Below the pieces are notes generated by a model. The model saw nothing but the letters and a program-made list of their open reading frames with translations. It did no database searches and was not told the origin of the DNA. A program made the position numbers and the translations under genes. DNA of 64,000 nucleotides, from positions 106,477,661-106,541,660 of the forward strand of contig NC_073746.1 of NCBI RefSeq assembly GCF_029784135.1. The letters run 5' to 3'. Shown here piece after piece: positions 33,730 through 46,137 of this stretch (positions are counted from its first letter, which is position 1; the number at the start of each line of letters is the position of its first letter). Source of the DNA: Toxorhynchites rutilus septentrionalis (lineage: Eukaryota; Arthropoda; Insecta; Diptera; Culicidae).

Positions 33730-35042
33730 GACGTAGGATTACGTCTTTCGGGAACATATTGGGGTACAAATTGAAAATCGAAAATCGAGCACATCGGGAA
33801 AATTGTCCAATTTCAAACGCTTATTGCTCAGTCATTTAATGATGGATTGATTAAATTTTTGCGTCAATCGATTTCGGCACTCCATAACAATTTTTTATAT
33901 TGAAGAAAATAATATATGTCATGAAACTAACTATCAAACAATTGAAAAATCTCAACCCCTATCCTAACGGATATACCCACTTATGATTGGTCCAAATTGA
34001 CTACACATGCGACGGGTCCCTAACAGAGACATCAAAACCAAGCTGCCTGGGGGAAATCGACATTGCAAATACATGAAAGTAGGGGGAACATTTGTTCCTA
34101 CTGAGATGTGTTCCTTAACAGAGACATGAAAACCAAGGTGCTCAGGGAAAATCGGCATCGCAAATATATGCAAGTCGGGGACATTTTTATATTGCAAGTA
34201 AGGTGAGTGATACGGTTAATTCTAGCAAATAAAATTTAAATTTGAAACTTTAATGTTGGTTGCTTCGTGAAAGTTCATATCAATGACCGATAGTGTATTG
34301 TGAAAAATTTAGCACAAGTGTAAGTGTAAAGTTGTATATGGAAGCAGTTGTGCTAAAATGACTTGATATATGAAACAATTTATTTCAATTTTCATAAATA
34401 AAAACCAAGGTGTGTTCCCGCTCGAGAACGGGTCGTTTGGTTTAAGCTGTCTGTTGTGTTCATTTTCACCCAAGGAAAGTTTATACGGCGAGAAAAATTG
34501 GAAAAGAAGAAATATTGGAAAAAGTGTTTTCCCATATGCTCTACAAACATTATTAGGCTCTTAGTCCAATTAAAATTCGCATTGGGTTGGATATATACTC
34601 AGGAAATAAAAGTTATATACAAAAATTACCTTTTCCATTTCAAATATGTTTTCTCTATATTAAAGTAACATGATTTTACTGATGAGAAAAAATGATAATT
34701 GTGTTCGGTATTTTTCTTTATTTCATTCATACATAACAAAGGAGGCATTTCGTCTAGGATCATAGAGGGCGGTTTTCATCATATCTCATTCCACTCCTGT
34801 ATCTTTTATCTTATACGCACCATCCAATGACTATTTACCATCTTTCTGTCATCATCACTCGGTAGATACTGTTGGAGCAAACAATACCCTACAACCAAAC
34901 AAAACGGCCCTTTTCAGGGCCACCAAATCATTATCAAAGAGTTTAACGATGTAATTCTTCTAAAATATCCTAAATCAACAGATAGCCTAACGGAATCCTA
35001 CGTCAACTATGCGGTCGTGTCTCGGACACAACCCTCCTGTGA
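33730..35042 (+). mobile_element. Helentron-like element with a histone 3' tail, 1.3 kb
   Basis: Tip GACGTAGGATTACGTC (33730-33745) follows a T6 run. The 3' end has GAATCCTACGTCAACTATGC, then hairpin GGTCGTGTC...GACACAACC (35013-35033), CTCCTGTGA and a T6 run. About two 95-bp minisatellite units lie at 33.99-34.19 kb, and a histone stem-loop lies near the 3' end. The same design is at 41,962-42,568 (shortened) and 57,888-60,340 (with a transposon inserted). No histone codons are recognisable. It is nested in the H2A-bearing element. Confidence 0.65.
34906..34921 (+). promoter_or_regulatory. Histone 3' stem-loop
   Basis: GGCCCTTTTCAGGGCC, a perfect consensus form, preceded by ACCAAACAAAAC and followed by ACCAAATCATTATCAAAGAG. 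The CAAAGAG is placed like a U7-binding downstream element. No coding sequence is recognised upstream. Confidence 0.8.
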
Positions 35043-36759
35043 TTTTTTCTTTTTCCTTTCCAATCGTGCTTCATTCTATTTCGCTGCTGCTCTGGTTGCC
35101 CGTTTTGGTCGGTACGATTTGAGGAACACAAAATGGACCAATCAAAAATGGGCACATAGGGCATTTTGACAATGCTTGATATTTCACAATTATTCAATTA
35201 TTTATCTCATGAAAAATGAAATGTTATTCGTTTTGATAGATGCGTAGATAGATTTCCTATCAATTGATGCAAAAACCTTTGCGATCTATTGAGAAATGCT
35301 CGAGTTATAAGCGTTCCAAATCTTGCATTATTTCCTACTTGTTCAGTGCCTAGATTTCCATTTCACCCCCTATATCTTCCGGTTAGACGTAGTCCTACGT
35401 CAAAAAGTTCAATGGTATTATTGTAGAGAAGTATACTGATTGATACAGATAACTTACTAAGAATTAGAAAATAAAATAAGAAACAAAAATTAAGCTATTC
35501 GGTTTAATGTACTAAAAGCTAGAAAATATTTGGACAAGTAGCAGTTAGTAGTTATCACATTCGTTCCTTCATTATTCTAGGGCAATGACGAGATTAAAAT
35601 AGAATCGTGGGGTATATGATGAAACAACTAACTGTGGATAGGGAAAATTTCTTACCTAATTTTTCATCGGAATATTTTCATGAAGTACTGTATTCTATTA
35701 GTCAAATCATTTCATTTGATACCAATATTGAGGGGATTGCAAAAAATACATAGTCGACCATTTTGTGGCGGCGACCTTTTCGAATTTATGTTGTTCATAA
35801 TGTAATGTATTCTCCAAGTCAAGCCACTCAGTCATTTTTTAGCGGCGGCCAAATTGAATTTTCTAAGATCATGAAATACGCAGTTTTATAATGGCAATAG
35901 AATTAAAGGTATGTTCCAAATTTCAGACCAAATTTCAGGAAGGGGGTCAAATTTCAATCAATGTGGGACAATCCTACGAACACTCAAACATACATACAAA
36001 CAGGGCAAGCTGAATGAAGCCGTTAAAAAGTAATTGTTTATTTGGGAACTGCGGCTTTCTTGGAATTTGATTTTTCATGATCTACTGTGTTCTACCAGTC
36101 GAGCACTTTCATTTGATACCCATATTGATGGGTCTTTGAAAACAAATATGGCTCCATCTTGTGGTGGAGGCCATTTTGGATTTGCTTTTTTCAGAAATAA
36201 CTGTGTTCTACTAGTCAGTCCCTTTCATTTAATACCCATAATGATGGGGTTTGGGAAAATATGGAATCCGCCATTTTGTAGCGACCGCCATCTTGGATTT
36301 GTATTTTTCATAAATAACTGTAATCTACTAGTCAAGCCCTTTCATTTGATACCCATATTGATGGGGTTTAGGGAAAACACATATTGATAGGATTTTGAGA
36401 AAATATGTCCATAATCCGTCATTTTGTACCGGCCGCCATCTTGGATTTTCAAGATCATGGAATACGCAGTTTTATAATGACACCAGAGAGAAAGATGTGT
36501 TCCAAATTTCAGACTAAATGGTCGACAGGAAGGGGGTTAAATTTCTATTGTGGTACAACGACACAGACAAAGTTACAAAGTCACAAAAATACAAACGTGT
36601 CCAAGCTAGATAAAACCGTTCAAAAAATAAGTGCAAATCATAATTATATTACGTTTACCGAGAGAAACTTCTTTTTTTTATGATTCGATTATCCGGAGGA
36701 TTCGATTATCCGGAGTGAGAAAAAATCAATACTCCGGATAATCGAGTCGGACTTGTGTT

Positions 36760-38135
36760 ATATGAATTTAAGGCTCTTCTTTAGACCCTACCTATCCATA
36801 TCCTATCGAATGCTTATCGTAGGTACCCAATAAGCATTCGTTAGTAAGCTCTATTGTTGTTTAAAATAAACAGTAGAAACGACAAAAAATCAAGCTTAGT
36901 ATTCGTCTCTAATCTCACCAAAAGCCAAACCAAAAACCAAGATACAAGCAAACCAGGATCCGAATAGTAAACACCACAAATCAAAAACTGCCGCGAAGGA
37001 GTGAGATTACATCACCGGGGATAACAGCGAAGCTCAACCCGATGACCAATCCGACAGCCGGTTGAATTATTGGCTTGTTCGAATCGTAAAAATATTAACT
37101 GCTGTCAATTTCAGCTTGCCATAATCCGTTTAATAGAGAAAATTAATAGCCCATTAACGGAACCAGCGTGGACCGCCTTGCAGTGGCCGGGGTTGCAGTC
37201 TAATCCGTTACGAGGCAGCAAACGTCACCGGCTCCTCTCGGTACCGTCCGTAGTCAACAAATTGGAAGCACCCATTAAGCGAGGATTAATTAAGATAAAT
37301 TGTACAGTTTGACGGGCTTGCTAGCGTTAGCGTTGGCGTGTTTGTGTGCAAAGGAATCCACCTAACTCTCGAAGAATCTCCGGAACCGGAGCCGGCTCCT
37401 TCTCTCAATTTTACGAGCGATTGCCGATATATGCAGCAATAAATCAATGCGAAATCGGATAAACAAATAAACAAATCATATCTCTTCCCATTATTGTGCG
37501 CCCGGATGGGCGGTTGTCTACCGTACACTTCTCAGTTATCAGCATCGCAGTTTCCCCAAAAAGGCGCTTGATGGGCAGGCATGCCTTGGTTGAATTGGGT
37601 TGCTCTCCGATTCCGTCCCAGCTGGGTATCATCTGAATCTATGTCGAACAAGCACAAACAGAATAATTAAATCATTTGATCTTGAATGATGGGTGGAGGG
37701 TACATTGCGGGCCGGTTAAGGGGGAGGGTAGTGATGCCAAACAAAAGCATTATCATAGATCAATCTTTACGATGTTGATATGTCGATTTGTCGAATTTGA
37801 GGGCTGCTTCCGTTTGCTCTTGCCACTGGTGACAGCCGTGTGCTTTGGGACGATGAGCCAATCGCTGGATGGGGTTGCAAAAATAGGCAACTTCGTTTGG
37901 AATGTGTTTATCAGAACAATTTGATGAATATTGAAGGCTGTCGAATTTCTCGGGATGCATAAAAGTTACGTAAATGTTTTTATTTTTACTTTCCTTTTAT
38001 TTGTTGATGTTATAATCAACAAATAATAAACTTTTTTTGTTAAATGTACATCCCCCGACTTTTATTTAAAAAAAACAGTAAAATTGACCGAGGCAAACGG
38101 AAGAAAATTTATTTCTATTTAAATAATATCATTAT
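36760..38135. other. Anonymous DNA
   Basis: GC content is higher than in the flanking repeats and simple inverted repeats are few, so it may be single-copy sequence, for example intron or intergenic. The open frames of 60-80 codons have no features I recognise. Confidence 0.4.
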
Positions 38136-41100
38136 ACTAGCTGACCCGGCAAACTTCGTCCCGCCCAAAATTTGTTTTTTGTTATCGTTATTTTGTTTGT
38201 AATACCTTTAAACATTCACGTTCTCTTAATAAGCGCAAGTTCATGAGTTCAATCGCAGAACTGTTCATTGATTGATCTTCTAATCGACCCGTTGAATTTA
38301 CCTTTTACTAAAAAAATCCTAGTATTTCTACCAAAACTCATCATTATAATATCACATTATTTTCAGACACAATTCTCGTTTAAGATTTTTCAACCACTTG
38401 CAAATAACATGTTTCTCTGTTACATGGAAAAAATGTTTAATACAGAAAATATGATAGAATAAAGACAGACCGCTCCCCTCTTTTTTTTTTCGTCCCACCT
38501 CTTTCCCCTACATAGGTTTGAGCTGGACGACTTATCTTGTGGATAATTATATGGAGGAGTTTCTTTGTAATATCAAATCAACCAGTAAGCAAGTTAAAAA
38601 CAAAAAAACGGTCCGGTTGTTCCACTGGCATAGATTGTTTATCAAAAGAACAAGTAAGGGCATTATCTGAACGCTAAATATTCCATGGCATGTCAAGAGA
38701 ATTTCCAATCCGGGACGACACTTGACCGATTGGGAATCAAACCGAATCCCTATATCATCATTAGCCATGAATTTACAAGGGATTTCCCGCTTTACCAGAT
38801 TCCCGAGAACGATCTACTAATGCGATCGCTTTCGAGTCCAGACAGCTGAGCAACTCCGAGCCTAATTCTAGCCGGCCCAGTAACTCTCCCAAGGCATGTC
38901 AAGAGAATTTCCAACCCGGGAAGACCCTTGACCGATCATGAATTGAACCTAATACCTATGTCAGTACCAGCCTTGAATTTACAAAGGAAATCCCGCTTTA
39001 CTGGATACCCGACAACGATCTGTTAATCGTTTTCGAGACCAGACAGCTGAGCAAACCTAAGCCTAATTCCAGCCGATACTTCAGGCCCTTCATTCAACCT
39101 GGGGTATAATCGCGTCAATCTGAATCTGCAATGAGATCTGCCACAACACAGAAAGATTTCGTCAATCATCTGTCAAAAGGATAAATTTACAAGTATTCCG
39201 GTTGAGCTATCCCTAGCTTCTTTTCAGTTTCCACTTTCAATCCCTTGGAATGGATCGATCTTATTAAACAAAATAAAAACAAAGAAAAAAAATCACTTTT
39301 GCCAATGTTCAATTTAAAATTTTACTATGCCGGTTCATTCGCGCGGTGCTCAAACTCTTGTAGACTTCACAATTATTTTTAAACTAATCTAATAACTAAA
39401 ATTATTAAAAATTAAAAAAAAAAATTATAAAAACAACACATCATCATGACGGCGCCAGTGGTTGTATGGTTAGCGTAACAGCCTCACAATCCGATCGGCC
39501 TGGGTTCAATCCCAGCTGGCGTCGTTGGGATTTTCTGAGGCGAAAAATCTCTGGTTACGTCTTCCTTCGGAGCGGAAGTAAAAGAAGTTGGCCCGGCTCA
39601 TGAGTTGTTGAGTCTGATAGGTAGGAACAGGTGGAGTCGCCTCCCTGATGTCGGTGATTGGCACTAAAGTGGCGGAAATAGGCCGACGAAAAATAAGCGA
39701 AGATAAAAAAAAAAAAAAAAAAAAACACATCATCATAGTCTAAAGATAAAAAAAAACACACACACATGCATCTACACCTAAAACAGTACTCTATTCATTA
39801 TATAATAATGATGACGGTCCCACTTTATTTTCCTACAACGATTTGAGCTGGACGAATTTTCTTCGATAACTATTTATATGGATTTATTTTATAATACAAA
39901 CAAAACCAGTATATTAGTTAAGAGCATAGACATATTTACTAAGGAAATCCCGCTTTACTGGATACCCGACAACGATCTGTTAATCGTTTTCGAGACCAGA
40001 CAGCTGAGCAAACCTAAGCCTAATTCCAGTCGATACTTCAGGCCCTTCATTCAAACTGGGGTATAATCGCTTCAATCTGAATCTGTAATGAGATCTGCCA
40101 CAACACAGAAAGATTTCGTCAATCATCTTTTAAAAAGATAAATTTACAAGAATTCCGGTTGAGTCGCAATTTCCACTTTCAATCCCTTAGAATGATATGA
40201 TTTTCTTAAAAACAGAACCATTATTTTTAGCCAATGCTCAATTTTAAGCTTCTCTATGCCGTTTCACGTGTACGATGCTCAAACTGTTGTAGACTACTCG
40301 AAATGTATAAAAAAATAAAAATAAATTAAAAACGAGTACAAACAAATAAAATACCACCATCATCATAGTCTAATGATAAAAAAGACAAAAGCACAAAAAA
40401 AATCTCTTCTCCCCTTAGAGAGGGAGAGGAGTTTCTATTCACCATAGAAACGTTTCGTGTCCCCTACAATCTTCACATGCCAAATTTGGCTCCATTTGCT
40501 TGATTAATTTTCGAGTTATGCAAATATTTGTTTTTCATTTGTATGGCAGCACACCCCCCCCCCCCTAAGAGAGGAGGGTGGAGTGTCGAACCACCATAGA
40601 AACATTTATTGCATCCTAAAACCTCCACATGCCGAATTTAGTACCGTTTGATTAGTTCTTGAATTATGCGGAAATGTATGCTTCATTTGTATGGCAGCCC
40701 CCCTCCCCTCTCAGAGAGACGAGAGGAGTGTCTATTCGCCATAGAATCGTTTTGGGTCCCCTAAAACCTTCGCATGCCAAATTTGGTATTTTCTTCATTA
40801 GTTATCGAGTCACGCAGAAATTTGTCTTTCATTTATATGGCAGCTTCCCCTCAGAGAGGGGGGTGAAGTGAAGTGAAGTGAAAAGCTCGATATATCTAAT
40901 TTGGTTTCGTTTGCTTGATTAATTCTCGAGTAATGCAGAAATTTGCATTTCATTTGTATGGCAGCCCCCCCTAAGAGAGGGGGTGGAGTGTCTAACCACC
41001 ATAGAATCATTCATTGCACCCTGAAACCTCCAGATGCCTAATTTGATTGCATTTCTTGATTAATTCTCGAGTAATGCAGAAATTTGTGTTTCATTCGTAT

Positions 41101-41417
41101 GGCTGCCTCCCCTAAGAGAGGGGGAGGAGTATCCAACCACCATAAAATCATTAATTGCACCTTAAAACCTCCATATGCCAAATTTCGCTTAATTTGCTTG
41201 ATTGATTCTCGAGTAATGCAGAAATTTGTGTTTCATTTGTATGGCAGCCCCCCCCCCCCTTAGAGAGGGGGGAGGGGTCTCAAATTATCATGAAAACCTT
41301 CCCCGGCCCCCAAAACCCCTACATACCAATTTTCATATCGATCGGTTCAGTAGTTTCCGAGTCCATAAGAATCAGACAGACAGACAGAAATCCATTTTTA
41401 TATGTATAGGAGATAGA
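38136..41417 (+). repeat. Tandem-array element with A-type units
   Basis: The left end ACTAGCTGACCCGGCAAACT and about 320 bp after it match 21,395-21,720. A duplicated segment follows (38,985-39,250 and 39,940-40,195, with a partial third copy at about 38,780-38,900), then six A units of about 145 bp at 40.38-41.28 kb, marked by TTCATTTGTATGGCAGCC. It ends with ACAGACAGACAGAAATCC and TATATGTATAGG. Similar termini are widespread in arthropod repeats; the class (SINE/LINE-like or Helitron-like) is not decided. A SINE is inserted at 39,448. Confidence 0.65.
39448..39723 (+). mobile_element. Feilai-like tRNA-derived SINE
   Basis: Begins GACGGCGCCAGTGGTTGTA with A box GTGGTTGTATGGTTAGCG and B box GGGTTCAATCCCAGC, then a unique body and a poly(A) tail of about 21. 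A 13-bp target duplication AACACATCATCAT flanks it at 39435-39447 and 39724-39736. Structure and sequence recall Feilai of Aedes aegypti; the name is from memory of the family. The perfect duplication and long tail indicate a recent insertion. Confidence 0.85.
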
Positions 41418-41589
41418 TCAAACACAAGAAAAAAACTGTTGCTTTTTAAATTTTTTTTTTCATTATATTTCTGATATTTAGATATTCAAGAAAATGTTCT
41501 TGGAAGGATTTTTTTCTTGAAATAGCCATCTAAGTGACGTGGTATCTTGTCTGGTACGATATTGTCTGAAAACTTTAAACACGTTTTCT

Positions 41590-41870
41590 CGTTTCTAAAT
41601 TTTTCGTAATACACGATCGGTCATTGATATGGAATTTAATGAAACAGCAAACACTAAAGTTCCAAATTTAAATTTTATTTACTAGAATTAGTCGTATCAC
41701 TCACCTTACTTGCAATATATAAATGCCCCCCGACTTGCATATATTTGCAATGCCGATTTCCCCTGGACACCTTGGTTTTGATGTCTCTGTTAGGGAATAC
41801 ATTTCGGTAGGAACAAAAGCTTCCCCTATTTTCATGTAATTGCAATGCCTATTTCCCCCAGGCAGCTTAA
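41590..41870 (-). repeat. Fragment of the 1.3-kb histone-tail element
   Basis: The reverse complement matches about 34.05-34.33 kb: ACACGATCGGTCATTGATAT, AATTTAAATTTTATTTACTA and two 95-bp units. It has no element tips of its own and lies next to the inversely oriented element at 41,962. Confidence 0.6.
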
Positions 41871-41961
41871 TGATTAAGCTTAATAAATCAATGTTTTTAT
41901 TACCCTCACATTTCCAAAAATTACTAATTGTCTAAGCCAAAATATCCCTCAGAACTTTTTT

Positions 41962-42568
41962 GACGTAGAAATACGTCTTCCAGGAACATATTGGGGTACA
42001 AATTGTAAATTGTAAATTGTGAAAATTGTCCAATTTCAAACGCTTATTGCTTAGTCATTTCATGATGGATTGATGAAATTTTTGCGTCACTCGATTTCGG
42101 CACTCCATAACAATTTTTTATATTGAAGAAAATAATATATGTCATGAAACTAACTATTGAACAATTGAAAAATCTCAACCGCTATACTAACGGAAATACC
42201 CATTTCTGATTGGTCGATATTGACGACACATGCGGCGAGTCCCTAACAGAGACATCAAAACCAAGCTGCCTGGGGGAAATCGGCATTGCAAATACATGAA
42301 AGAAGGGGGAGCTTTTGTTCCCACCGAAATGTATTCCCTAACAGAGACATCAAAACTAAGCTGCCTGGGGGAAATCGTTGCAAATACATGAAAGTAGGGG
42401 GGACTTTTGTTCCTACCGGAATGTGTTCCCTAACAGAGACATTAAAACTAAATCATTATCAAAAAGTTTAACGATGTAATTCTTCAAATATATCCAAAAT
42501 CAACAGATAGCCTAACGGAATCCTACGTCAACTATGCGGTTGTGTCTCGGACTCAACCCTCCTGTGAC
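41962..42568 (+). mobile_element. Short Helentron-like derivative, 607 bp
   Basis: Tip GACGTAGAAATACGTC (41962-41977) after a T6 run. The 3' end GAATCCTACGTCAACTATGC, hairpin GGTTGTGTC...GACTCAACC (42538-42558), CTCCTGTGAC and T6. The interior holds two to three 95-bp units (42.23-42.45 kb). The array then jumps to AAATCATTATCAAAAAGTTT, the sequence just after the stem-loop in the 33.7-kb copy. The stem-loop is therefore deleted. Confidence 0.65.
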
Positions 42569-42574
42569 TTTTTT

Positions 42575-43280
42575 CGCTTCGTCGATGGTAACACTGCATT
42601 CCCCACTTCGGGACGATAATATTCGGCTACTCGTTTAGTCTGATCGGATGGTTTTTAGTGTCAAGAACGTGTATTTTTAGTGAAATCGTATTACTCGAGC
42701 AACCATAGCCTTAAAGAAACTTTGTCCTCTTATGGTAAGAATTTCAACATTTCTCGTCGTCGATTACTTCCATGAAGGATCGTTGCTATGTTAATAAACC
42801 ACAGAATTTGGAGGATCTTAAAGAAGAAATAACTACTAACTTATTTTCAACAGCATCGAATTCGTAATGTTAGAGTTGTCCTTGAAGAATTTTGTTCACC
42901 GTTTAAAACGCGTTATCGAAAAAAAGGGGCGATCACATCGAAAATGTCCTAAAATAAGCTTTGTTTTGGTTTTAAAAAATAAAAATCACTTCACTTTCGT
43001 AGAAGTTATTAAAATTTGTTGCGTGAGCATTGATTCTGAAAGACTCTGTACAATCGTTATGAATCACAATCATGATATATTTCGAAGCCAAAATTAACAA
43101 TCAGTGGAACACAGGTTTGCTTGCGAGAGGTCGCCGGCAGCTCGGCGGCAGACTCGGATCGGTGGCTTGGGGCCGGCTCGGTTCGTTTTCCTCGTTAGAT
43201 GGGAACTTCGCTCCTATTACACTGATCTCAGCATAAATTTAATAACGAAAAAAGAAATTCATAATAGAAATTGCGTTTTT
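42575..43280. other. Anonymous DNA
   Basis: Nothing recognised. Open frames at 42.87-43.09 and 43.10-43.37 kb have no known features; the second crosses into element H2. Confidence 0.45.
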
Positions 43281-44561
43281 GACGTAGGACTACGTCTTTC
43301 ATTTCTATACCGGGGTGTAAAACCAAAGTTTCGAGAACGAAAGCGTTACGCTGGAGACCGAGATTTTGAGCGTTAATAGCTCTTAAACAACTGAACGAAA
43401 TGGTATGATAAACACTTCATTTGAAAGATAAAATGTCTACGCGTCATATACTTTCAGTACACTCAGTTATGATTGAACAGCGATTGGAGCATGTTGTCGC
43501 TGATGAACGGTGTCACCAAGAGCCTGTTTATGCACCTAAGGCAAAAAGGGAATCCATCAGGAGGAGAGTGATGCCACGGTTCCGCTTGAAACATCGGAGC
43601 AGCCGCCACACACACACACACATACATACATACACACACACATACACGCGCGGAATTCTCGTTGCTATCATCGTTCCTGAAAAATAATCTGCCAGTTCCC
43701 CTGGGAATTGAAAAATACATTCATGCGAAAGAGTTTATTTTAATGTTTTCTATCAATATAACACTGCAACCAAATACATTTGGTTTTGTTATTTTTCAAT
43801 CAATCGCAATTAACAGGAAAGCTTCTGAATATTTTTTTTCCCCATCAGTGGAAATTTTCGTATCCAATATTGGATGCATAACATGAAAAACGGAAAATGT
43901 TTCACATCGCGAAAATCAAGTCATTTTCGAGCGATTATTTGCTTTCTACTCATATAATGCTGCGACCAAATACATTTCGTTTTGGATTTTTTCAATCAAG
44001 TGCGATCAACGTAAGACCACGTCTTTCGGCAATTTATTAGAGGTGCAATGAATCTTTACGAATTTCCGCTCTACGCACACTGGCAAACAATGTTTACTCA
44101 ACAATTTCTCAAACGAGAAATGGGTGTTGTGAGAAAGGATTAGCGAACGCGAAAACGACAAACGGGAGAAAGATACGTTTGGAGGTTGAAGGAAATTGGC
44201 AGAAAACTTCTTCATTCTATCATTCAAATAATGTGATTCATACCACATCGTTTTGCCAGAAAGAGATTATTAATGTTCAAAGGAGGAATCGAGTCCTCCG
44301 AGGAAATTACCCAGCGCAAATTAGAGTCGACTATCGATTGCGGCATTCGTACACAAATAATTTTATAATGCAGTTTCACCAAAGTGATTTCTTCGGATAT
44401 ATTCACTACATCATGTCATGTATTTCATATTCTTCATTAAGAAATCCATATCCATGGCACCTATCGGTAACGAATTATTATCGAAACCACGATTTTCGCT
44501 AAATGCTCCTTTCAGTTCGGCCTGTAAAAAACTTTTCTGTACTCTAATCCATCAAATTTGG

Positions 44562-44577
44562 AGCCCTGAAAAGGGCT
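44562..44577 (-). promoter_or_regulatory. Histone 3' stem-loop
   Basis: The minus strand reads AGCCCTTTTCAGGGCT, with the first stem base changed relative to the copy at 10,347. The change makes a fully paired stem. Confidence 0.82.
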
Positions 44578-44589
44578 GTTGATTATATG

Positions 44590-44949
44590 CTAAGCTAATA
44601 TAGCACGCTCTCCTCGGATACGATGGGCCAGCTGGATGTCCTTGGGCATGATGTGACGCGTTTTGCATGGATAGCACACAAATTGGTATCTTAGAATAAG
44701 CCTCCTGCAGCGTCATAGCCGCGGAACTTTGGAAGCGCAGGTCGGGTTTGAAGTCCTGAGCAATTCCACGATCCAAATGCTGCAAAGGTAGCTTGCGGAT
44801 CAGCAATTCGGTCGACTTCTGATAGCGATAAATTTCACGCAAAGTTCCCGGTCGATAGCGATGTGGCTTCTCCACCTATCCTGCTACTGGTGCGCTTATC
44901 CGAGCTGACTTCGTGTGCCTTACCACCGAATGACTAACGAGCTGTCTGC
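44590..44949 (-). pseudogene. Histone H3 pseudogene d
   Basis: The counterpart of copy a. The minus strand gives [48 protein letters not shown], then shifted CAIHAKRVT and MPKDIQLA, ending RGERAILA. It has one base restored near IRKLP compared with copy a, so its open stretch is longer (107 codons). The same early indels are present. It was therefore already dead before H1 and H2 diverged. Confidence 0.85.
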
Positions 44950-45209
44950 GAAAGACTAACGAGCCCGAGTCCTCACGGTGCGAGAGTAGAGTAAGAAATG
45001 AACGAAAGCAAAGGAAGCGTCATTTTATAAACCATAAAAGTATAGAATCTAAATCCCACCCTTATTATATTCGTGAGTATACAGTAAGCTTATATAATAC
45101 AGAGGGTGGGGTTTACATTCGATTCTTTTATGTTTTATAAAATGACACTTCCCTTGCTTTCGTTCATTTCTTACTCTACTCTCGCACCGTGAGGACTCGT
45201 TTCATCGGG
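44950..45209. promoter_or_regulatory. Divergent H3 promoter region, second copy
   Basis: The same inverted arrangement as 10,736-10,993, with TATA-like motifs at about 45,025 and 45,137 and CTCTACTCTCGCACCGTGAG blocks next to each H3. It differs from the first copy at only a few positions. Confidence 0.5.
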
Positions 45210-45575
45210 ACTAAGCAGACAGCTCGTTAGTCCTTCGGTGGTAAGGCACCACGAAAGCAGCTCGGATAAGCGCACCAGCCGCAGGAAGCGTGAAGAAGCC
45301 ACATCGCTATCGACCGGGAACTTCGCATGAAATTCGTCGCTATCAGAAGTCGACCGAATTACTGATCCGCATGCTACCTTTGCAGCATTTGGTTCGTGGA
45401 ATTGCTCAGGACTTCAAAACCGACTTGCGCTTCCAATGTTCCGCGGTTATGACGCTGTAGGAGGCTTATTCGAAGATACCAATTTGTGTGCTATCCATGC
45501 AAAACGCGTCACATAATGCCCAAGGACATTCAGCTGGCCCGTCGAATCCAAGGAGAGGGTGCTATATTAGCTTAG
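45210..45575 (+). pseudogene. Histone H3 pseudogene e, chimeric
   Basis: The counterpart of copies b and c. The 5' two thirds match b ([16 protein letters not shown]); the last part matches c (DIQLARRIQGEGA, not [13 protein letters not shown]). An internal stop (TAG in place of the Gln codon of LQEA) is private to this copy. The stem-loop follows at 45,588. The mosaic suggests unequal crossing-over or gene conversion between neighbouring H3 copies, which also explains the missing third gene. Confidence 0.82.
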
Positions 45576-45587
45576 CATATAATCAAC

Positions 45588-45603
45588 GGCCCTTTTCAGG
45601 GCT
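45588..45603 (+). promoter_or_regulatory. Histone 3' stem-loop
   Basis: GGCCCTTTTCAGGGCT 12 bases after the stop of H3 pseudogene e. Confidence 0.83.
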
Positions 45604-46137
45604 CCAAATTTGATGGATTAGAGTTTAGAAAAGTTTTTACAGGCCAAACTGAAATGAGAATTTTCGTTTGGATGCCATACAGCATCGAGAAAATTCCGGA
45701 AAGATCTAATCGTTGCTGAAAAATAATCTGCCAGTTCCCTGGGAATTGAAGAATACATCCATGCGAAAGAGTTTATTTTAATGTTTTCTAATTATATGGC
45801 GAACACAGCGACCAAATACATTTGATTTCGTAATTTTTCAATCAAGTGTAATTAGCTGGAAAGCTTCTGAAGATTATTCTTTCCCATCAGTAGGATATTT
45901 TCGTATCCAATAATGGATGCATAACATGAAAAACGGAAAATGTTTCGTATCGCCAAAATTATATAATTTTCAATCGATTATTGCTCAGTCGCCGAAATTT
46001 TCATACTCAGAGAGTTCATTCTCCTCTAGTTTGTCTTCCAAATTGCCATCGTAAACCACATCTTCTCTCGATTCAATCACGCACGAAAAGCATACTGAAA
46101 TGATATTCTGGTGGTGAAACCCATTCATTTTTCGTGA

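Larger units (their letters stand above)
31361..35401 (-). mobile_element. Helentron-like element carrying H2A pseudogenes
   Basis: Minus orientation: tip GACGTAGGACTACGTC ends at 35,401 next to AAAAA. The other end at 31,361 has GAGTGACGTAGGACTATA just inside a hairpin GGTAATGTC...GACATAACC and follows an A-run. The first 350 bases from the tip match the tip of the element at 29,272-30,547 (GATAGATGCGTAGA, GAGTTATAAGC). The interior has two H2A pseudogenes, a histone stem-loop and a duplicated segment. A second element (33,730-35,042) sits inside it in the opposite orientation. Confidence 0.55.
28976..36755. mobile_element. 7.8-kb foldback element, pogo-like ends, with nested elements
   Basis: The left tip CAGGTCGGACTCGATTATCC (28,976) is mirrored at the right tip (about 36,731-36,755), with further GATTATCCGG repeats inside each. 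TA precedes the left tip; the right flank is TG, so the duplication is imperfect. The arms (to about 31,345 and from about 35,640) are inverted copies of a tandem unit of about 120-130 bp containing ATGGGTATCAAATGAAAGGG, CTAGTAGAACACAG and CAAAATGGCGG. Two Helentron-like elements interrupt it, at 29,272-30,547 and 31,361-35,401. No transposase. Short ends and the TA site recall pogo/Tigger-derived MITEs. Confidence 0.7.

Noticed and set aside
36034..36387. A 117-codon open frame
   Set aside because: It lies in the tandem units of the foldback right arm and repeats with the unit length; not a gene.
42286..42471. Small repetitive open frame
   Set aside because: It is a translation of the 95-bp minisatellite, seen in several frames and strands at the other arrays.
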